Made by a program: the position numbers and the translations under genes. This document shows, in pieces, positions 45,636 to 56,860 of a DNA stretch of 64,000 bases (position 1 is its first letter; each line of letters starts with the position of its first letter). The stretch lies in NCBI GenBank assembly GCA_028673005.1, contig CM054113.1, positions 204,343,504 through 204,407,503 on the forward strand. Direction: 5' to 3'. The DNA is from Tanypteryx hageni. Taxonomy: Eukaryota; Arthropoda; Insecta; Odonata; Petaluridae. The notes beneath the pieces were generated by a model. It saw only the letters and a program-made list of their open reading frames with translations. It made no database searches and was not told the origin of the DNA.

Positions 45636-45945
45636 GTAGGTCTTCATGTAAAGTAGTCGTAATTACTGTCAGATTTTAACCAAAATTGGAATCGGTCGGC
45701 CCAGTTTAGCAAAACTCATCAATACCAAATTTCATCTAAATAAGTCCAGCGGTTCCCGAGTTAAAACAAACATTGTAGGTCTTCATGTAAAGTGGCCGTA
45801 ATTGTTGTCCGATTTTAACAAAAATCGGAATCGGTGGACTAATTTTAGCAAAACTCCCCTATACCAAATTTTATTAAAATAAGTTCAGTGGTTCCCGAAT
45901 TTTAACAAGCGGACGGATGGACGGACGGACGGAAACGACCTCCCC
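45636..45945 (+). repeat. 139-bp tandem duplication ending in a CGGA tract
   Basis: GTAGGTCTTCATGTAAAGT starts units at 45636 and 45775. Both continue through (A/G)GTTCCCGA and an AAATAAGT block. The second unit ends in GGACGGATGGACGGACGGAC. The internal AATCGGAATCGGT and CCAAATTTCAT motifs are the kind found next to such tetranucleotide runs elsewhere in the window. Confidence 0.8.
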
Positions 45946-47533
45946 TATATGCGTTCACTTCGACTTCGTTCAAAGAACGGATAATAACTGGAAATTCGTA
46001 AAAGGAATAATAAAGTAACCGGCTAGACATGACCGAAAAATTAAAGAAATTGAACTATCAGTGTGGTGGATAACTAGCCAGACGGCTTCATCATCTTTGG
46101 ATAGATGAAATTGTCTTCCATAAAATTATAAGCAGCAATGTAAAAGGCGCTAGAAAATGAGAAGAAACTAAGTATCTGTATAAATATAAGCAAAAACTAG
46201 CAAGGGTGAAATGAAAATGTTAGGTCATTTATTTCGGCGGTTCAGAGGAAAGATTCAAATTATCGTAAACTATATTAAATAATTAACTTGTCCAAATAAA
46301 ATTGATTTATCCACTTTCCTTCGACGCTGAAAGTAAAACTTCATACATTTCACATTTGCTTTATTTCTCATAAATTCTGATAATACTGCTGAACATCTCT
46401 GTCGACTTTTAAAAATTTTACCATAAGACAACACAGAAATAAAAGATAAACTAATTCTAATTATTGGATAAAATTACGAATAATTTTTTCTAAAATTTCT
46501 TCAGAGGATGGAGGCTTACTTTAACTACAAAATCTTAAATCACCCAAAAAATCAACTAAAAGCCGTTTTAATGTCAATAGTGAAATTGCTATTCCAGAGC
46601 ATGCAAAGGAACATTGCAGTACCACTAAATCACAAGTTAAAAATAATAATTTAGATTGTATTTGCTGTTTGCCGTGAATTTGAAAAAAAACAAGCGGAAA
46701 ATATCAAGAAATACTTTGCACCTGGAAAACATCGCATCTTCCTACCACAAAGATGATAATTTATTACTTTCGTGGCAATTTTCGTCTTTCATTACTTGGG
46801 CTCTACTTCCTCTTCCAAATTTGCATTCCCCATAAACATATCTTTCATTTTTACTGCGAGGCACATGTATTTTCCTGAAGAAACTTCTTACCATTAGTTC
46901 CATCATTTCTTGCTCGCAATTTACCACAGTTTGATTACGATCGGAAGGAAGCCATCCTGACCTCCGATCGTACTAATAAGGCTGCACTAACTTCTTCGCT
47001 CTGTCCCATGGCGATTGGATATTCTGCATCCGCTCTCACCAATCTCCATTCTAGCCCATGTAATCCATTCTGTCAGGATATAGCTCAAGGAGTCAGCGCA
47101 ATTTAAAAGGCACATTAGCTGAAATGTTCTGAATAAATTTTCCTCTCGCTACCAGTTTTATCGTTCATACTCGGGTCGAGAGATTCCACCGAACTCTTGC
47201 AAGTGCTTTATGGAGAAAAGCTGCTTTTTGATGGGAAAGTTCTTAGGGAATTGTAACTTGCTTTTACATCTCGATCTATGCACGCCAGATTAGCCAAAAC
47301 ACTCCAAAACAACTTGATTAGTTTTTTGATAAAAGAATAGATGCAACTCTATTGCTTCTAAACAACTTCACGTGAGCATTATTTAAAATAATTGTAATCC
47401 TTCAATCATACAACAACATTTTTCACATCTAAATGATATGATGAACCCCGAATGCCATTTTATTAAAATAACTTTTAGTGAGGTTTTCAGCGTTCCAACA
47501 TTCATCGAAACGCACCAGCAGAGTTTCAAATTT
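45946..47533. other. Non-coding; hairpin at 46936-46972
   Basis: TACGATCGGA (46936-46945) and TCCGATCGTA (46963-46972) are perfect 10-bp arms around a 17-nt loop. Otherwise AT-rich with no supportable gene. Confidence 0.5.
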
Positions 47534-47577
47534 AGTATACTAATAAATAGTGTAATTGACCGTCAAAAATGACGGGC
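47534..47577 (-). mobile_element. Second candidate Helitron-like end (degenerate)
   Basis: Minus strand: GCCCGTCATTTTTGACGGTC, then AATTACACTAT. It has the same hairpin and the same spacing as 36593-36622, with CTAG changed to CTAT. The two sites share about 25 bases and then diverge. Confidence 0.3.
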
Positions 47578-47744
47578 ATGTATGAATGAGGCATAAAATT
47601 AAAACAGTTCCCATTCTTCCTCGCTCTCATTTTCCTCTCTCTCCACTCAAATACTATGTAGCTATCTCTCTCAGCATGACAGAATCACAAACTCGAAGCG
47701 ATAGAATTATAAACGTAGCTCGTTATTTATATAATTCTTCAGAC

Positions 47745-48082
47745 CATTGGTGCCCAAACTACGGCCCGCGGGGCAAATGCGGTCCGCGAAGGGTTTTTGT
47801 GCGGCACGCGTAGCTATAGCGAAAAAGCAATTTGAAAAATTTAACACAAAAATTAATACATTTTTAAAATTCTTATGATAAAACTTTAAATATTGAAATT
47901 TCAGCCATGAAAACCTTATTTAAAGTTGAGTTTCACTTATATGGCTCCTCAGAATATATAGAAAGCTTTCGATTTAAACTATAATCCGGCCCGCCGAAGA
48001 ATTGGCAACTTCCAACGCGGCCCGCCAAGGGTTTCATAAATCACTGATGTAGCCCGCCATTATAAAAGTTTGGGCACCACTG
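47745..48082 (+). mobile_element. hAT-type MITE family A-like, 338 bp, 8-bp TSD
   Basis: The left end CATTGGTGCCCAAACTACGG and the right end (reverse complement CAGTGGTGCCCAAACTTTTA) are inverted. CTTCAGAC (47737-47744) and CTTTAGAC (48083-48090) match 7/8. Interior CCCGCGGGGC, GGTCCGCGAAG and GGCCCGCC motifs parallel family A, but the terminal GCCCAAACT differs from GGGCAACCT, so this is a sister subfamily. Confidence 0.85.
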
Positions 48083-48090
48083 CTTTAGAC

Positions 48091-48245
48091 CATGGCATCG
48101 AACCGGAACCGAACCGAAAACCGAAACCGAAAAAAACCGTTATTTTAGCCGGAGTGAAACCGAACCCGAGCCGAAAAAAATATATTTTTCTGAACCCGAA
48201 CCGAAACCGAAAACCGTTATTTATTTCGTTCCATTTTTTCGGTTC
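48091..48245 (+). repeat. Degenerate CCGAAA/ACCGAA repeat
   Basis: Blocks of GAACCGAACCGAAAACCGAA type on +, then an inverted TTCGGTTCG at the right. Parallel open frames in both directions (PNRKPKP-type and FRFGFR-type) come from the repeat. A related short motif recurs at about 51577-51611. Confidence 0.75.
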
Positions 48246-49029
48246 GCATAAACAGTGGGAGCGAACGAATTTCTTCTTTTTGCTTTCATATGAGTCTTTT
48301 TTTAAAGCCTCACTTACCAACGCCGAATAAGGCAAAAGTAAAGGTGGGATTTTCCATGTGCATCTTAATACATAGAGAGAGGGCCAAGGATACGTCCTGC
48401 TGAGGTTTCCCAGAACCCTGTTTAAAAGAGGCTAGTGGAAAGTAACTTACGGGTACTTTGAAGACAGCCGCTAATCGTCCTGTACTCTCCCCCTGAGCCT
48501 ACCTCGTGGAGTGTTCCGGGTAAAAATGTTTCACGGTTCTTAACTTGGATTTTTCTTGGCGTCGTTGGAGGTTATTGTCACCATAAACTTTCATCCCTTC
48601 TCCATATGCATTGAACCCCTTATATTCTGGTAGTCTTTCTCTAAAATTTATAGAGGAAGGATCGCTCCGCAATCGTGATTTTGATGTATTCTTACTTCTG
48701 TTATCCTTTGTTGCAGGTTAGTAAAATTCTATTTATATAGTGCATCTTAAACAAAATGTGCATACATATTAGCATTCGTTGCTTAAAATTGAAGAGGGAT
48801 TAAGGATTAATGCGAATTTGTTATTTTTAGTGAAACATTTTGCCGACTGCAAAAACACACTAGAAGAAAGATAGTTCATGAATATGTAAGTCTTATTTTC
48901 TTTTGTGTGTGTGTGTGTGGGTGTATTTAATTTCAAGAGGATATTTAGTACAGCAATGTAAATTCGGTTTCGTCTCCATTTCCCATGGAAAAACGTAAAA
49001 GTTTATGTTGTGCAATGCAGATTTTTTTA
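48246..49029. other. Non-coding; short (GT)n at 48902-48924
   Basis: No gene or bounded repeat found apart from the small GT run. Confidence 0.5.
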
Positions 49030-49322
49030 GTTATTATTAAAACCCGGAAGTTCAGGCAAAATGCCATAAATGCCTTTTTTGCCTATTTGCATGTTTTTTT
49101 TCAAATATGCCTTTTTTATCCAAAAACGCATATTTTTCCTATTTAACTCAATTTTTGCCAAATGTCATTTTTTTCTGCCAAATCTCTTAAATTTGGCCAC
49201 TATACTGTTTTGTTTGAATCTTCAAGGACGGTTTTTACCCACCCTTGGTTCGGTATCATATAAAATTCTGACCATTGGCGCAACTATGCCTTTTGGAATA
49301 AAATCGAAATTTAATATTATAC

Positions 49323-49650
49323 TGTATGTATGTATGCCTAGTAAATTCGCCTCTCTTACAGCACAAATGGGTATCTCAGAGGTAGTGCAATGAATAACCG
49401 GGGAGAGAGGAGGGAAACCCGGTGCCGGCAATTGCCTGCTCTTACGAAGAACACCAGGGGGGCCAACAGCTTAACTTCCCTTCCGAAGGACGGAACAGCT
49501 GAGTTTGCGCGGTCTCCTCAAACTACGCAAACAGGGGGCCGGGTGACCTTGAGAAAAATCCTACTCACGCAGGATTCGTACCCGATGACTTGTTTCAAGC
49601 ATCGGGCGAGTAGCAGCCAGCGTCCTAACTACTACACCACCGGCACCCCC
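49323..49650 (-). mobile_element. tRNA-derived SINE copy 2, 328 bp, 10-bp TSD
   Basis: AATATTATAC flanks it exactly at 49313-49322 and 49651-49660. On the minus strand the head reads GGTGCCGGTGGTGTAGTAGT then TAGGACGC (A box), followed by GGGTACGAATCCTGC (box B), the tRNA-like promoter. The body contains CCGTCCTTCGGAAGGGAAGT, and the tail is (TACA)n. It is inserted within the hAT element. An open + frame from 49390 runs antisense through the SINE into the transposase remnant; that fusion is fortuitous. Confidence 0.9.
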
Positions 49651-50320
49651 AATATTATACGAGATAATGTTGGGGACAAGAAAATTTGGATCTCTATCGA
49701 CGAGACTACCGAGGTTGTGGGAAGATTCGTTGCAAACGTCATAATAGGAATCATGGAGGTTAGTCAGCCATCAAAAATTTATTTATTTACGTCAGAAGTT
49801 TTGGAAAACACAAATAGCTCAACAATCGCTCAACTTTTCAACATAGCATTGAATCTTCTATGGCCGGATGTCAATCTTGAAAAGATAAAAGAATTTGTCA
49901 ACACTTTCGATGAAGAAGACGCCTACTCCATACGTATCGTCCAAGAACTCCCGGAAAAAAGTCTGTCAGCCACGATATTACATACATCGCAGCCTACTTC
50001 TCAAAGTTGCCAGACGCCATTACATTACTTGAATAAAGGGAGGAGACGTTTGTCAATTCAATGAAGGTAAAATGTGCAGCGCTCCAGGTGAAAAGGGTGT
50101 AGTTGTAAAAATAAGTGTGAAAAAGTGTTGTGCGCCTACAAAAATTTGGATAAAATGAAAATAATTGCGAAGATTCTAGAAGTAGACAGAAATTGGGGCA
50201 AGTCCCGCAAATATAGCGTGCTTTAAATACGGCCCTGTCACTTCCACGGAATTAGAGAGATCCTTTTCACTTCCTAACTGACAGAAGACAGTGTTTAATT
50301 TGAACATTTAGAAAATCATC
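49651..50320 (+). pseudogene. hAT transposase remnant (CGGBP1-like/DUF659-type)
   Basis: The first segment reads IIRDNVGDKKIWISIDETTE then IYLFTSEVLENTNSSTIAQL, the start of the catalytic core with the conserved SIDETT aspartate. At about 49870 the frame jumps to NLEKIKEFVNTFDEEDA, which in relatives lies far downstream. This marks an in-frame internal deletion of the middle of the protein. Shifted frames follow (YIAAYFSKLPDAITLLE near 50000), and at about 50222 FKYGPVTSTELERSFSL matches the hAT C-terminal dimerisation motif. The N-terminal zinc finger is not visible; stops and frameshifts show it is dead. Confidence 0.88.
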
Positions 50321-50539
50321 TCGTTGTCTAATGTCATATTTCATCATTTTAAAACGTTATCAATAGGGATCGCAATAATATTTTATTGAAATATTATACC
50401 TATTTTATATAAACTCCATATAATAATATTTTGGTTAAAATAAATGCCTTTTTAGTGCCTAATTTCCTGTTTTATTACGCCATTTTCCTTGCTATTTTGA
50501 CATATTATAGTGCCTGAACTTCCGGGCTCTAGTTATTAT

Positions 50540-51110
50540 ATTAAAATATCTAAGATATTGGCGCAATATTTACAGAACCATAAAGATAAAATATTGTAGA
50601 TAAATTTTCTTATCATCGAATTTTATTTCTCAATCGCGTTTCTTCAAAGATTCACGTTTTTATTAATTTTATAATTTTAGATCCTTGACAACCGGTATAG
50701 TTGGATTCTATTATTGCCATCATTCTCCTGCGTAATATGCATGCATTTAAAAAAGCAACTATTTTTTCAAATCGTCTTCGATGAATCTCCCCGAGATGTG
50801 AAGGAGGACGGAATAAATAGGGAGAGGGAGGGGAGTAAAAGTGAGAATGGGTATAAAGCAGAATGGGAAAGAAAAGATAATATGCTATTCAAATCTAGGC
50901 TGGTACATAATAAATACAGATTGTATAATTACAACTTTATTGAATATCTCCTTCTTGGAAACGTTTTACGTTTTGAGTTTCAGAGGACACCTTTATTATG
51001 TACATAATATCGCAAGTAGGTACTCGTCCAAAATTACGGCAACGGGAATCAATTTTAATATATTTATCTATATAGGTGCATTTAATTTCCTATATAAATC
51101 ATACCTTCTC
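50540..51110. other. Non-coding, nothing recognised
   Basis: AT-rich, with a GGGAGAGGGAGGGGAG patch at 50820-50835. No gene supported. Confidence 0.5.
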
Positions 51111-51630
51111 AATCCATGCTTCCTCAATCCCTCGTCTCCTCCTTATCTCTTTCTCCTCACCCCCCCTTTCCTCTTAAGTCTCTCCCTACTGCTTTTTTAC
51201 TGTCTATTTTCCGTAGCAATTCTTACCAGCCACTTATATCCATTCTTTCCTATAAATCAATGCACAATTGGAGGCAATTTTATTAATTAGATATAATTTT
51301 GGTTGCTTGGGGTAAATGTGTACACATTTGTCATCTTAAGAAAATGTATGTAATTATATATTGTATGGTATTTGTAATATTAACATCTAAATTATTGTAT
51401 TTAAAAATAGTTTAGTGGCTCTTTTTTGAACAACTCTCTATGAATTACATTTTACATTCAAATGTGAATCAATATTATTGTACCTGTTCAAGTACGTGCA
51501 TGAGTACTGTTAGAGTAAATTGTTTATGATAATGAGAGTATCTGTTTATATTGGAATATGGAATATATGGAATCAGAACGAAAACCGAAGCGAAAAAATT
51601 TCGGTTCGCTGCTCAGCTTTAGATAGATAT
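51111..51630. other. Pyrimidine patch then AT-rich non-coding
   Basis: C/T-rich + strand at about 51117-51200, then AT-rich. GAACGAAAACCGAAGCGAAA at 51577-51596 followed by TTTCGGTTCGCT is a small relative of the 48091 repeat. Confidence 0.5.
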
Positions 51631-51730
51631 ACATGCCCCTGGATCTTATGCCGCCGGTGGTGCGCACAGCATATAGCTATAGCACACGCCCTTAGAACGT
51701 ATGCAGCCGGTGGTGCATACAACATTCCTG
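51631..51730 (+). repeat. About 50-bp direct duplication
   Basis: CATGCCCCTGGATCTTATGC then CGCCGGTGGTG at 51632 is repeated as CACGCCCTTAGAACGTATGC then AGCCGGTGGTG from about 51684. Diverged tandem pair. Confidence 0.6.
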
Positions 51731-52090
51731 CGCGAAAAGTGTTTCAAGGAGTGACAGAAAAAGCGTTTTATATTGTAGATGCATTGCGATTGAAATTTCA
51801 CCTTCATTAGCATCCATAGCTTTTCATATAAGTTTTGGCCACGTGCAAAACTTTCAACTGAGATAATTTATTCGTAGCGTCAGAAATATAATTTGACGTC
51901 ACTTATAGATAGCAAACTTAAAACGTGAAGACTAGTTGATTGCGAGGCGTCAAAAAATCTCCACTCTTTCCCAGATGGCCATATTTTATTTCGTGCCAAG
52001 GTGAAGAGCTTTTTCCTCTTTCTTCTAATTGCGTTTCGCCTTAAAAGAGCTCCTTTCGGATCGTCCCCTTCAACTGTTTTGTTCGCGCAC
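51731..52090. other. Non-coding, nothing recognised
   Basis: Mixed sequence. No gene or repeat found. Confidence 0.45.
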
Positions 52091-52420
52091 CATTCGCTAA
52101 TCTCACTTCTCTCATATTCGCGTCGTTCCTCTCACTCCCCTCCTTCCCTTTTCCTCTCTCTCTCAACGGACTCAAAATTCCAACTCCACCACTTGACCTC
52201 CATTAATCCTCCTCACTCTCTCTCTCATCTCTCTCTCTCCTTTTCACTCCAGTCCGTCCACATCCTCTCACTCACTCCAGCCCTACCTAAAATTCCCAAC
52301 CCTCATATCTCCATTTTCATTCTTTTTCTCCCATTCTCTCCTCCATTTTTCTAACTCTCCTATTCCTCTCTGACCGAAAAACATTCTCTCTCTCTCTCCC
52401 TCCCACCGAATCGGCTCCAA
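52091..52420 (-). repeat. Pyrimidine-rich tract
   Basis: C/T-rich + strand, densest at 52205-52245 and 52380-52405 (CTCTCTCTCTCTCCCTCCC). Confidence 0.8.
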
Positions 52421-53652
52421 GAATGATAAACGTAAATTTCACCGACGAGTGGTTTCTGTATTCCAGACGCGATAAATTCGGCTCCCGCCGAGTCGTACGT
52501 TGTACACATAGCTTATTATTAACCCGGTACCACACAGCCCCGATTTTCTCCTTCCCTTCCCCTCCATTTTCGAGCGATTAGTGTCTGTGTCGGTAAGCCG
52601 AGCATTGCTCCGTAATTAGAGGAAAATAAAATTTAAAAAAACAAAGTAATTGTCAGCTCCGAACGAAGCGTGAAATGTTGGGTTGTTTTTTCTAACCTTC
52701 TCTAGAAGGTTTCTTGACATTCGATGGGAATTTATAAACAGGGTTAGTCCCAAAATTCGTCTCTCGTTTGTTTTCTTTTTAGAGGCTCCAAATGTAAAGT
52801 TAAAGAAATTTTGATTGGAAGCTGTTGCGTTGGCATTCACGCTTATTTTTTTAACTGGAAAGTAAACAGATTCTCAACCCGCAATAATGCCGTTGTTACA
52901 TATTCTTTGTTTTGTTGTCAAATCAAATCACGTTCATGGCTGGCGAAACGCTAGTTTTATTTTTAAAGTTTGTATGTTGAATATTTGATAATGGATCGCT
53001 TAACCTACATAATGTGGATAACTAGAGTGACTGAAATAAAATACTAGAAAATATTTATTTAAATTAGATTGTTTCGTTCCTATAATTTTGGTTTAAACTT
53101 TGTGAATTTCATAATTTCTCTCCACTTCTTCCTTCTACTGATTTAATTCCCTACTTAAATTAATTTCCTACATACTCGGATATAAAGTCATAATATGATG
53201 CTATGAAAAATTAAAATAAATAAAATAAAAACTCTTTACTCCAACACAAACACGGAATGTGTCTTTCAAAAATTGCTATAGTCAAAGAAAAAATTACTCG
53301 GTTTATCTTTTTTAACCATTAATTTTATATTAATTACCTCAGGTTTATAAAGTTGTATTTTGTTTCTTACGGGAACGGTACTGATAAAAACAGTTCAAGC
53401 AATCACGCATTTCCTCTTAGGAAGGTTATTTATAGCAAATATAACTTCCAGTAATTATAATGAAACAAATGTGCATAAAAGTTTGTTTTCTTGTAACATT
53501 TTTATCTCATTTTTCAATTTCCCTTTTTTACAGTTATCTCATTAAGTATTAAATACTGAAACCGTAAGCTCTCAAACAGTTGGCATTTCAAATAAATTGG
53601 TTTGTTAAAGATTACTTTTTTCATAGTGTTCTGTATTACGACAGGTCCTCCC
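52421..53652. other. Non-coding, nothing recognised
   Basis: GC-balanced to 52620, then AT-rich. No gene supported. Confidence 0.5.
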
Positions 53653-53664
53653 AATTAATTGATT

Positions 53665-53982
53665 GGTTTTGACTAGGGAATACACAAACACGGTGTGGTG
53701 GTTTCCAGTTGACATCCACACCGGACACACATACAGAAGGGAGGAGGGAAACCCGGTGCCGGAATTTGCCTACTATTTGCGAAGAGCACCAAGGGGGCCA
53801 CTGTTTAACGTCCCTTCCGAAGGACGGAACGCTGAATTTGCGCGGTATTCTCAAACTACACAAACAGGGGGCCGGGCGACTTTGGAAATAATACTACTTG
53901 CGTATAATTCGTGCCCGCTGCCTTTTCAAGCAGCAGGCGAGTAGCAGCCAGCGTCCTAACCACTACACCTCCGGCACCCCTA
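53665..53982 (-). mobile_element. tRNA-derived SINE copy 3, ~318 bp, probable 12-bp TSD
   Basis: Minus orientation. Head: GGTGCCGGAGGTGTAGTGGT then TAGGACGCTGGCTGCTACTC. Body: CCGTCCTTCGGAAGGGACGT. Then GGCACCGGGTTTCCCTCCTC. It matches copy 2 along its length. AATTAATTGATT (53653-53664) and AATTAATTAATT (53983-53994) are likely target duplications. Box B (GGCACGAATTATACG) is more degenerate than in copy 2. Confidence 0.85.
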
Positions 53983-53994
53983 AATTAATTAATT

Positions 53995-56230
53995 ATAATT
54001 ATAATAATTAAATTATAATTAAACCCCAACAAAAGCCAAATTAACAAGTTCATCATATCTATAAGGGTTTTAGCGTCAAAATATGTTCAAAACATTCCAC
54101 AGAATGTTTAGCTGAATATTTATTATAATTTGATTCAACCATCATTTCCCCTGCTATTTCATGCGAATAGCATGAAATATTCTGCTTTCTATTAATTTTG
54201 ATGTTACATGAAGAAAAAATATGCCGCAACTAAAACGGTGACTAAACTGTTAAATGACGCAATTAAACTTGAAAAAGTCATGGTCCAAAATGTCATGGAA
54301 TTTAAAACAATTATTAATATAGCTACTTTATAATTTCATACCTAATAGGCATGGATGCGGATTATTTATTCTACATACATAAACTCTGTTTTCCACGGCG
54401 CAGAAAGCCTTAAATCCCGATTCGCTATTTTTTATTCATTTTTAAATTCAAATCAAAAATACCACATTCATTTCCTCTCATGTTATCCATGCCGAGTTAC
54501 AGAAAGAGATAACTTTTCGTAAACTCAATTTAAGATTAAATTATGTGGCACTTAGCTGAAATGATGCTAAAAATCTCTTTTCAACCATAAATACTGTCTG
54601 TAGATTAAAGAATTTAATTTTTTAAATTCTAATAATTTTCACTAAATCATAATGTAGACGAAATACTCATCTGGTTTTACTAATCTATTGGAAAAACAGT
54701 TTTTCGTTTTCTCTCAAGCCATAAGGAGAGATCTGCAATTTTTTCCTTCAGTTAAATGTCGAATAGTAAAAAACTATTAAAATGATGAAAATTTACCCTC
54801 AAGATTAAAATACAGCGCAACGAAACCCAATTAAATAAAAGATTTTCTTCATTGACGGAGTTGCTCAGAGTCCTTATCTTTACGTTCACAAGGCCATGGT
54901 TCCAATAATGGTAAACGCGGATCTTCGGCCCGGACCTATTCGATTCCCTGCCTGCATGTTGCGAGAAGGATAAACAGATCCTGCGCTGCGCAACCGGGGT
55001 AAAGGAACGTCGAGCAGGTCGGTGAATTTCGTTAAGGATAAACCAATAGCGACGCACACCGTTACTATTCTATTTCTCTCCTTTGAGCGGATGAAAGACC
55101 CCTTGAATTGGTTTCTCCCTTGCACTATCGACTGAGTTACCAGGGCGCCGACAATCATCATGCACAGTAACCAAGTTTAATTGGCTGGAAACAGCCGCGA
55201 GATCCAATTCCGAGGACGTCAGAAAAAACGGATGAGAATACATAACGGCCAATCTCGCGAGAACACGTGAGTATAAGGGCAGTGTCACGTCGCTTTACAA
55301 GTTAATAAAAAGTGATGTATTACACGAAATCAAAGATAGAGATTAGAGTCGACTAAATCACACGTCCAGGTTTTCGTTTAAGGCGACTTTTCTAAAATGC
55401 CACATGGTATGAAAAAGAGATTAATCCAAGGAACGCGGGGAGGGAGTATCACGATGGAAATTGATAGAGTACACTACTAAGCATAATGACCGTCCGTTTA
55501 GATCGTTGATAATAACGAGGGCGCTAGGTAAACTGAGGCACGGAGTTTTGGTCTGATTCATGCATCCTTAAAAACGTCAAGCGCGAAGAAAAATCGAACC
55601 TTGCGTTCGCTCGACCTACTTAAGGAAATAACTCGGAACGAGTTTAGCATTTTCTTCCAGATAATTTCGTTTCCTTGCATTTTAATTATGCGGGTGAATT
55701 ATTTCTAACAATCTGTAAACAAGGCAAGAATGTTGTTAGGTTACCCGTGAGATAAAATGCCGCTTTTTTAAACGAATGGTCATTTTCACGAAATTTAAAA
55801 AACGCGATTATTGCAGCGGAAGTTCGACTTAATAAACATGAATGTTTTTTCCTCCGTCCACTGATAAAAAACTGAGCAAATACATGCAAAAAGGACGAGA
55901 AATTTTACATATATAACACACGTATTGCAACAGTTGTTCCATGCGTAAAGAGAAATTTCGGAATATTTCGCATTTTTATCACAGTAAAAATGCATATTAA
56001 CTCGCAGATTCGCTCGCATATAAAAGGTGACATATCTTTGTGAATTTGCCTTTTGAAAAAAAATATATCCTCCATTTTCCGAAATCCACGAGGGTCGCTT
56101 AAAAAACAATTTGTTGCCAGACTTGCCACGCAAGGCGGGAGTAAATTGGGTCAATGCCTGCAGCGAAGTCTGTTTGCCACGGGACGGGTGACCTGCTCGC
56201 TGCAGATGGCGCTTCTCCGATGGATAGAGT
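53995..56230. other. No gene supported; two overlapping minus frames at 54752-55161
   Basis: AT-rich except 54880-55280, which is GC-balanced. Two overlapping minus frames there (101 and 91 residues) share the strand in different phases and match no family I recognise. The composition shift could mark an old repeat or a conserved non-coding element. Confidence 0.4.
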
Positions 56231-56712
56231 ATTAGAGGGAGAGACGAAGGGAAGGAGAGAGAGAGAGAGAGAATGAGGGAGAGAGAGAGGGAAGGAGGGA
56301 GAGAGAAAAGGGGAGAGAGCGAAAAAGGGAAAGAGTGAAAAAGAGGGAGAGAGAGAGAAAAAGGGAGAGAGAGAAAGATGGAGAGAGAGAGAAAGATGGA
56401 GAGAGAGAAAGATTGAGAGAGAGAAAGATGGAGAGAGAGAGAAAGAGGGAGAGAGAGAAAGAGGGAGAGAGAGAAAGAGGGAGAGAGAGAAAGAGGGAGA
56501 GAGAAAGAGGGAGAGGGAGAAAGGGGGAGAAAGAAAGAAAGGGGGAGAGAAAGAAATAGGGATAGAAAGAGGGGGGAGAGAAAGAGGGGGATAGAAAGAG
56601 GGGGAGAGATAGAGAGGAGATAGAAAGAGGAAGAGAGAGAAAGAGAGAGAAAGAGGGAGAGAGAGAAAGAAAGAGGGAGAGAGAGAGAAAGAGGGAGAGA
56701 CAGAGAAACGAC
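56231..56712 (+). repeat. GA-rich minisatellite (GAGAGAGAAAGAGGGA-type)
   Basis: About 480 bases almost entirely A/G, built from variants of a roughly 16-22 bp unit of GAGAGA, GAAAGA and GGGA blocks. This produces the longest open frame in the window (minus, 55795-56796), which is only S/L/F low complexity. A smaller GA patch lies at 56815-56860. Confidence 0.92.
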
Positions 56713-56860
56713 ATTATGAAGGGCAAAATTGATACTATTTAGTCCCTTCTTATATTTAACCATTTTCTCATGTATGATATAAGATATTATGCACATAATA
56801 ATTACATGATAATTAAAGAGTGAGGGAGGGAGAGAGAGGGGGATGGAGGGAGACAGAAAA

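Larger units (their letters stand above)
49038..50531 (+). mobile_element. hAT transposon (CGGBP1-like type), 1494 bp, perfect 8-bp TSD
   Basis: The left end TAAAACCCGGAAGTTCAGGC and the right end (reverse complement TAGAGCCCGGAAGTTCAGGC) are inverted termini. GTTATTAT is duplicated exactly at 49030-49037 and 50532-50539. Subterminal ATGCCTTTTT/TTTGCCAAA-type repeats occur at both ends. The element encodes a decayed transposase (see 49651-50320) and carries a later SINE (49323-49650). Without the SINE it would be about 1.16 kb, well short of a full hAT, in keeping with the visible internal deletion. Confidence 0.93.

Noticed and set aside
49390..50064. 224-residue frame as a single gene
   Set aside because: It is a chance fusion of antisense SINE with transposase remnant; the SINE boundary at 49650 and its duplication fall within it.
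54752..55161. Two overlapping minus frames of 101 and 91 residues
   Set aside because: Considered as an old transposon or rDNA-derived stretch, but no motif could be matched.
55795..56796. 333-residue minus-strand open frame, the longest in the window
   Set aside because: About half is S/L/F repeats encoded by the GA minisatellite; the remainder shows no family signature.
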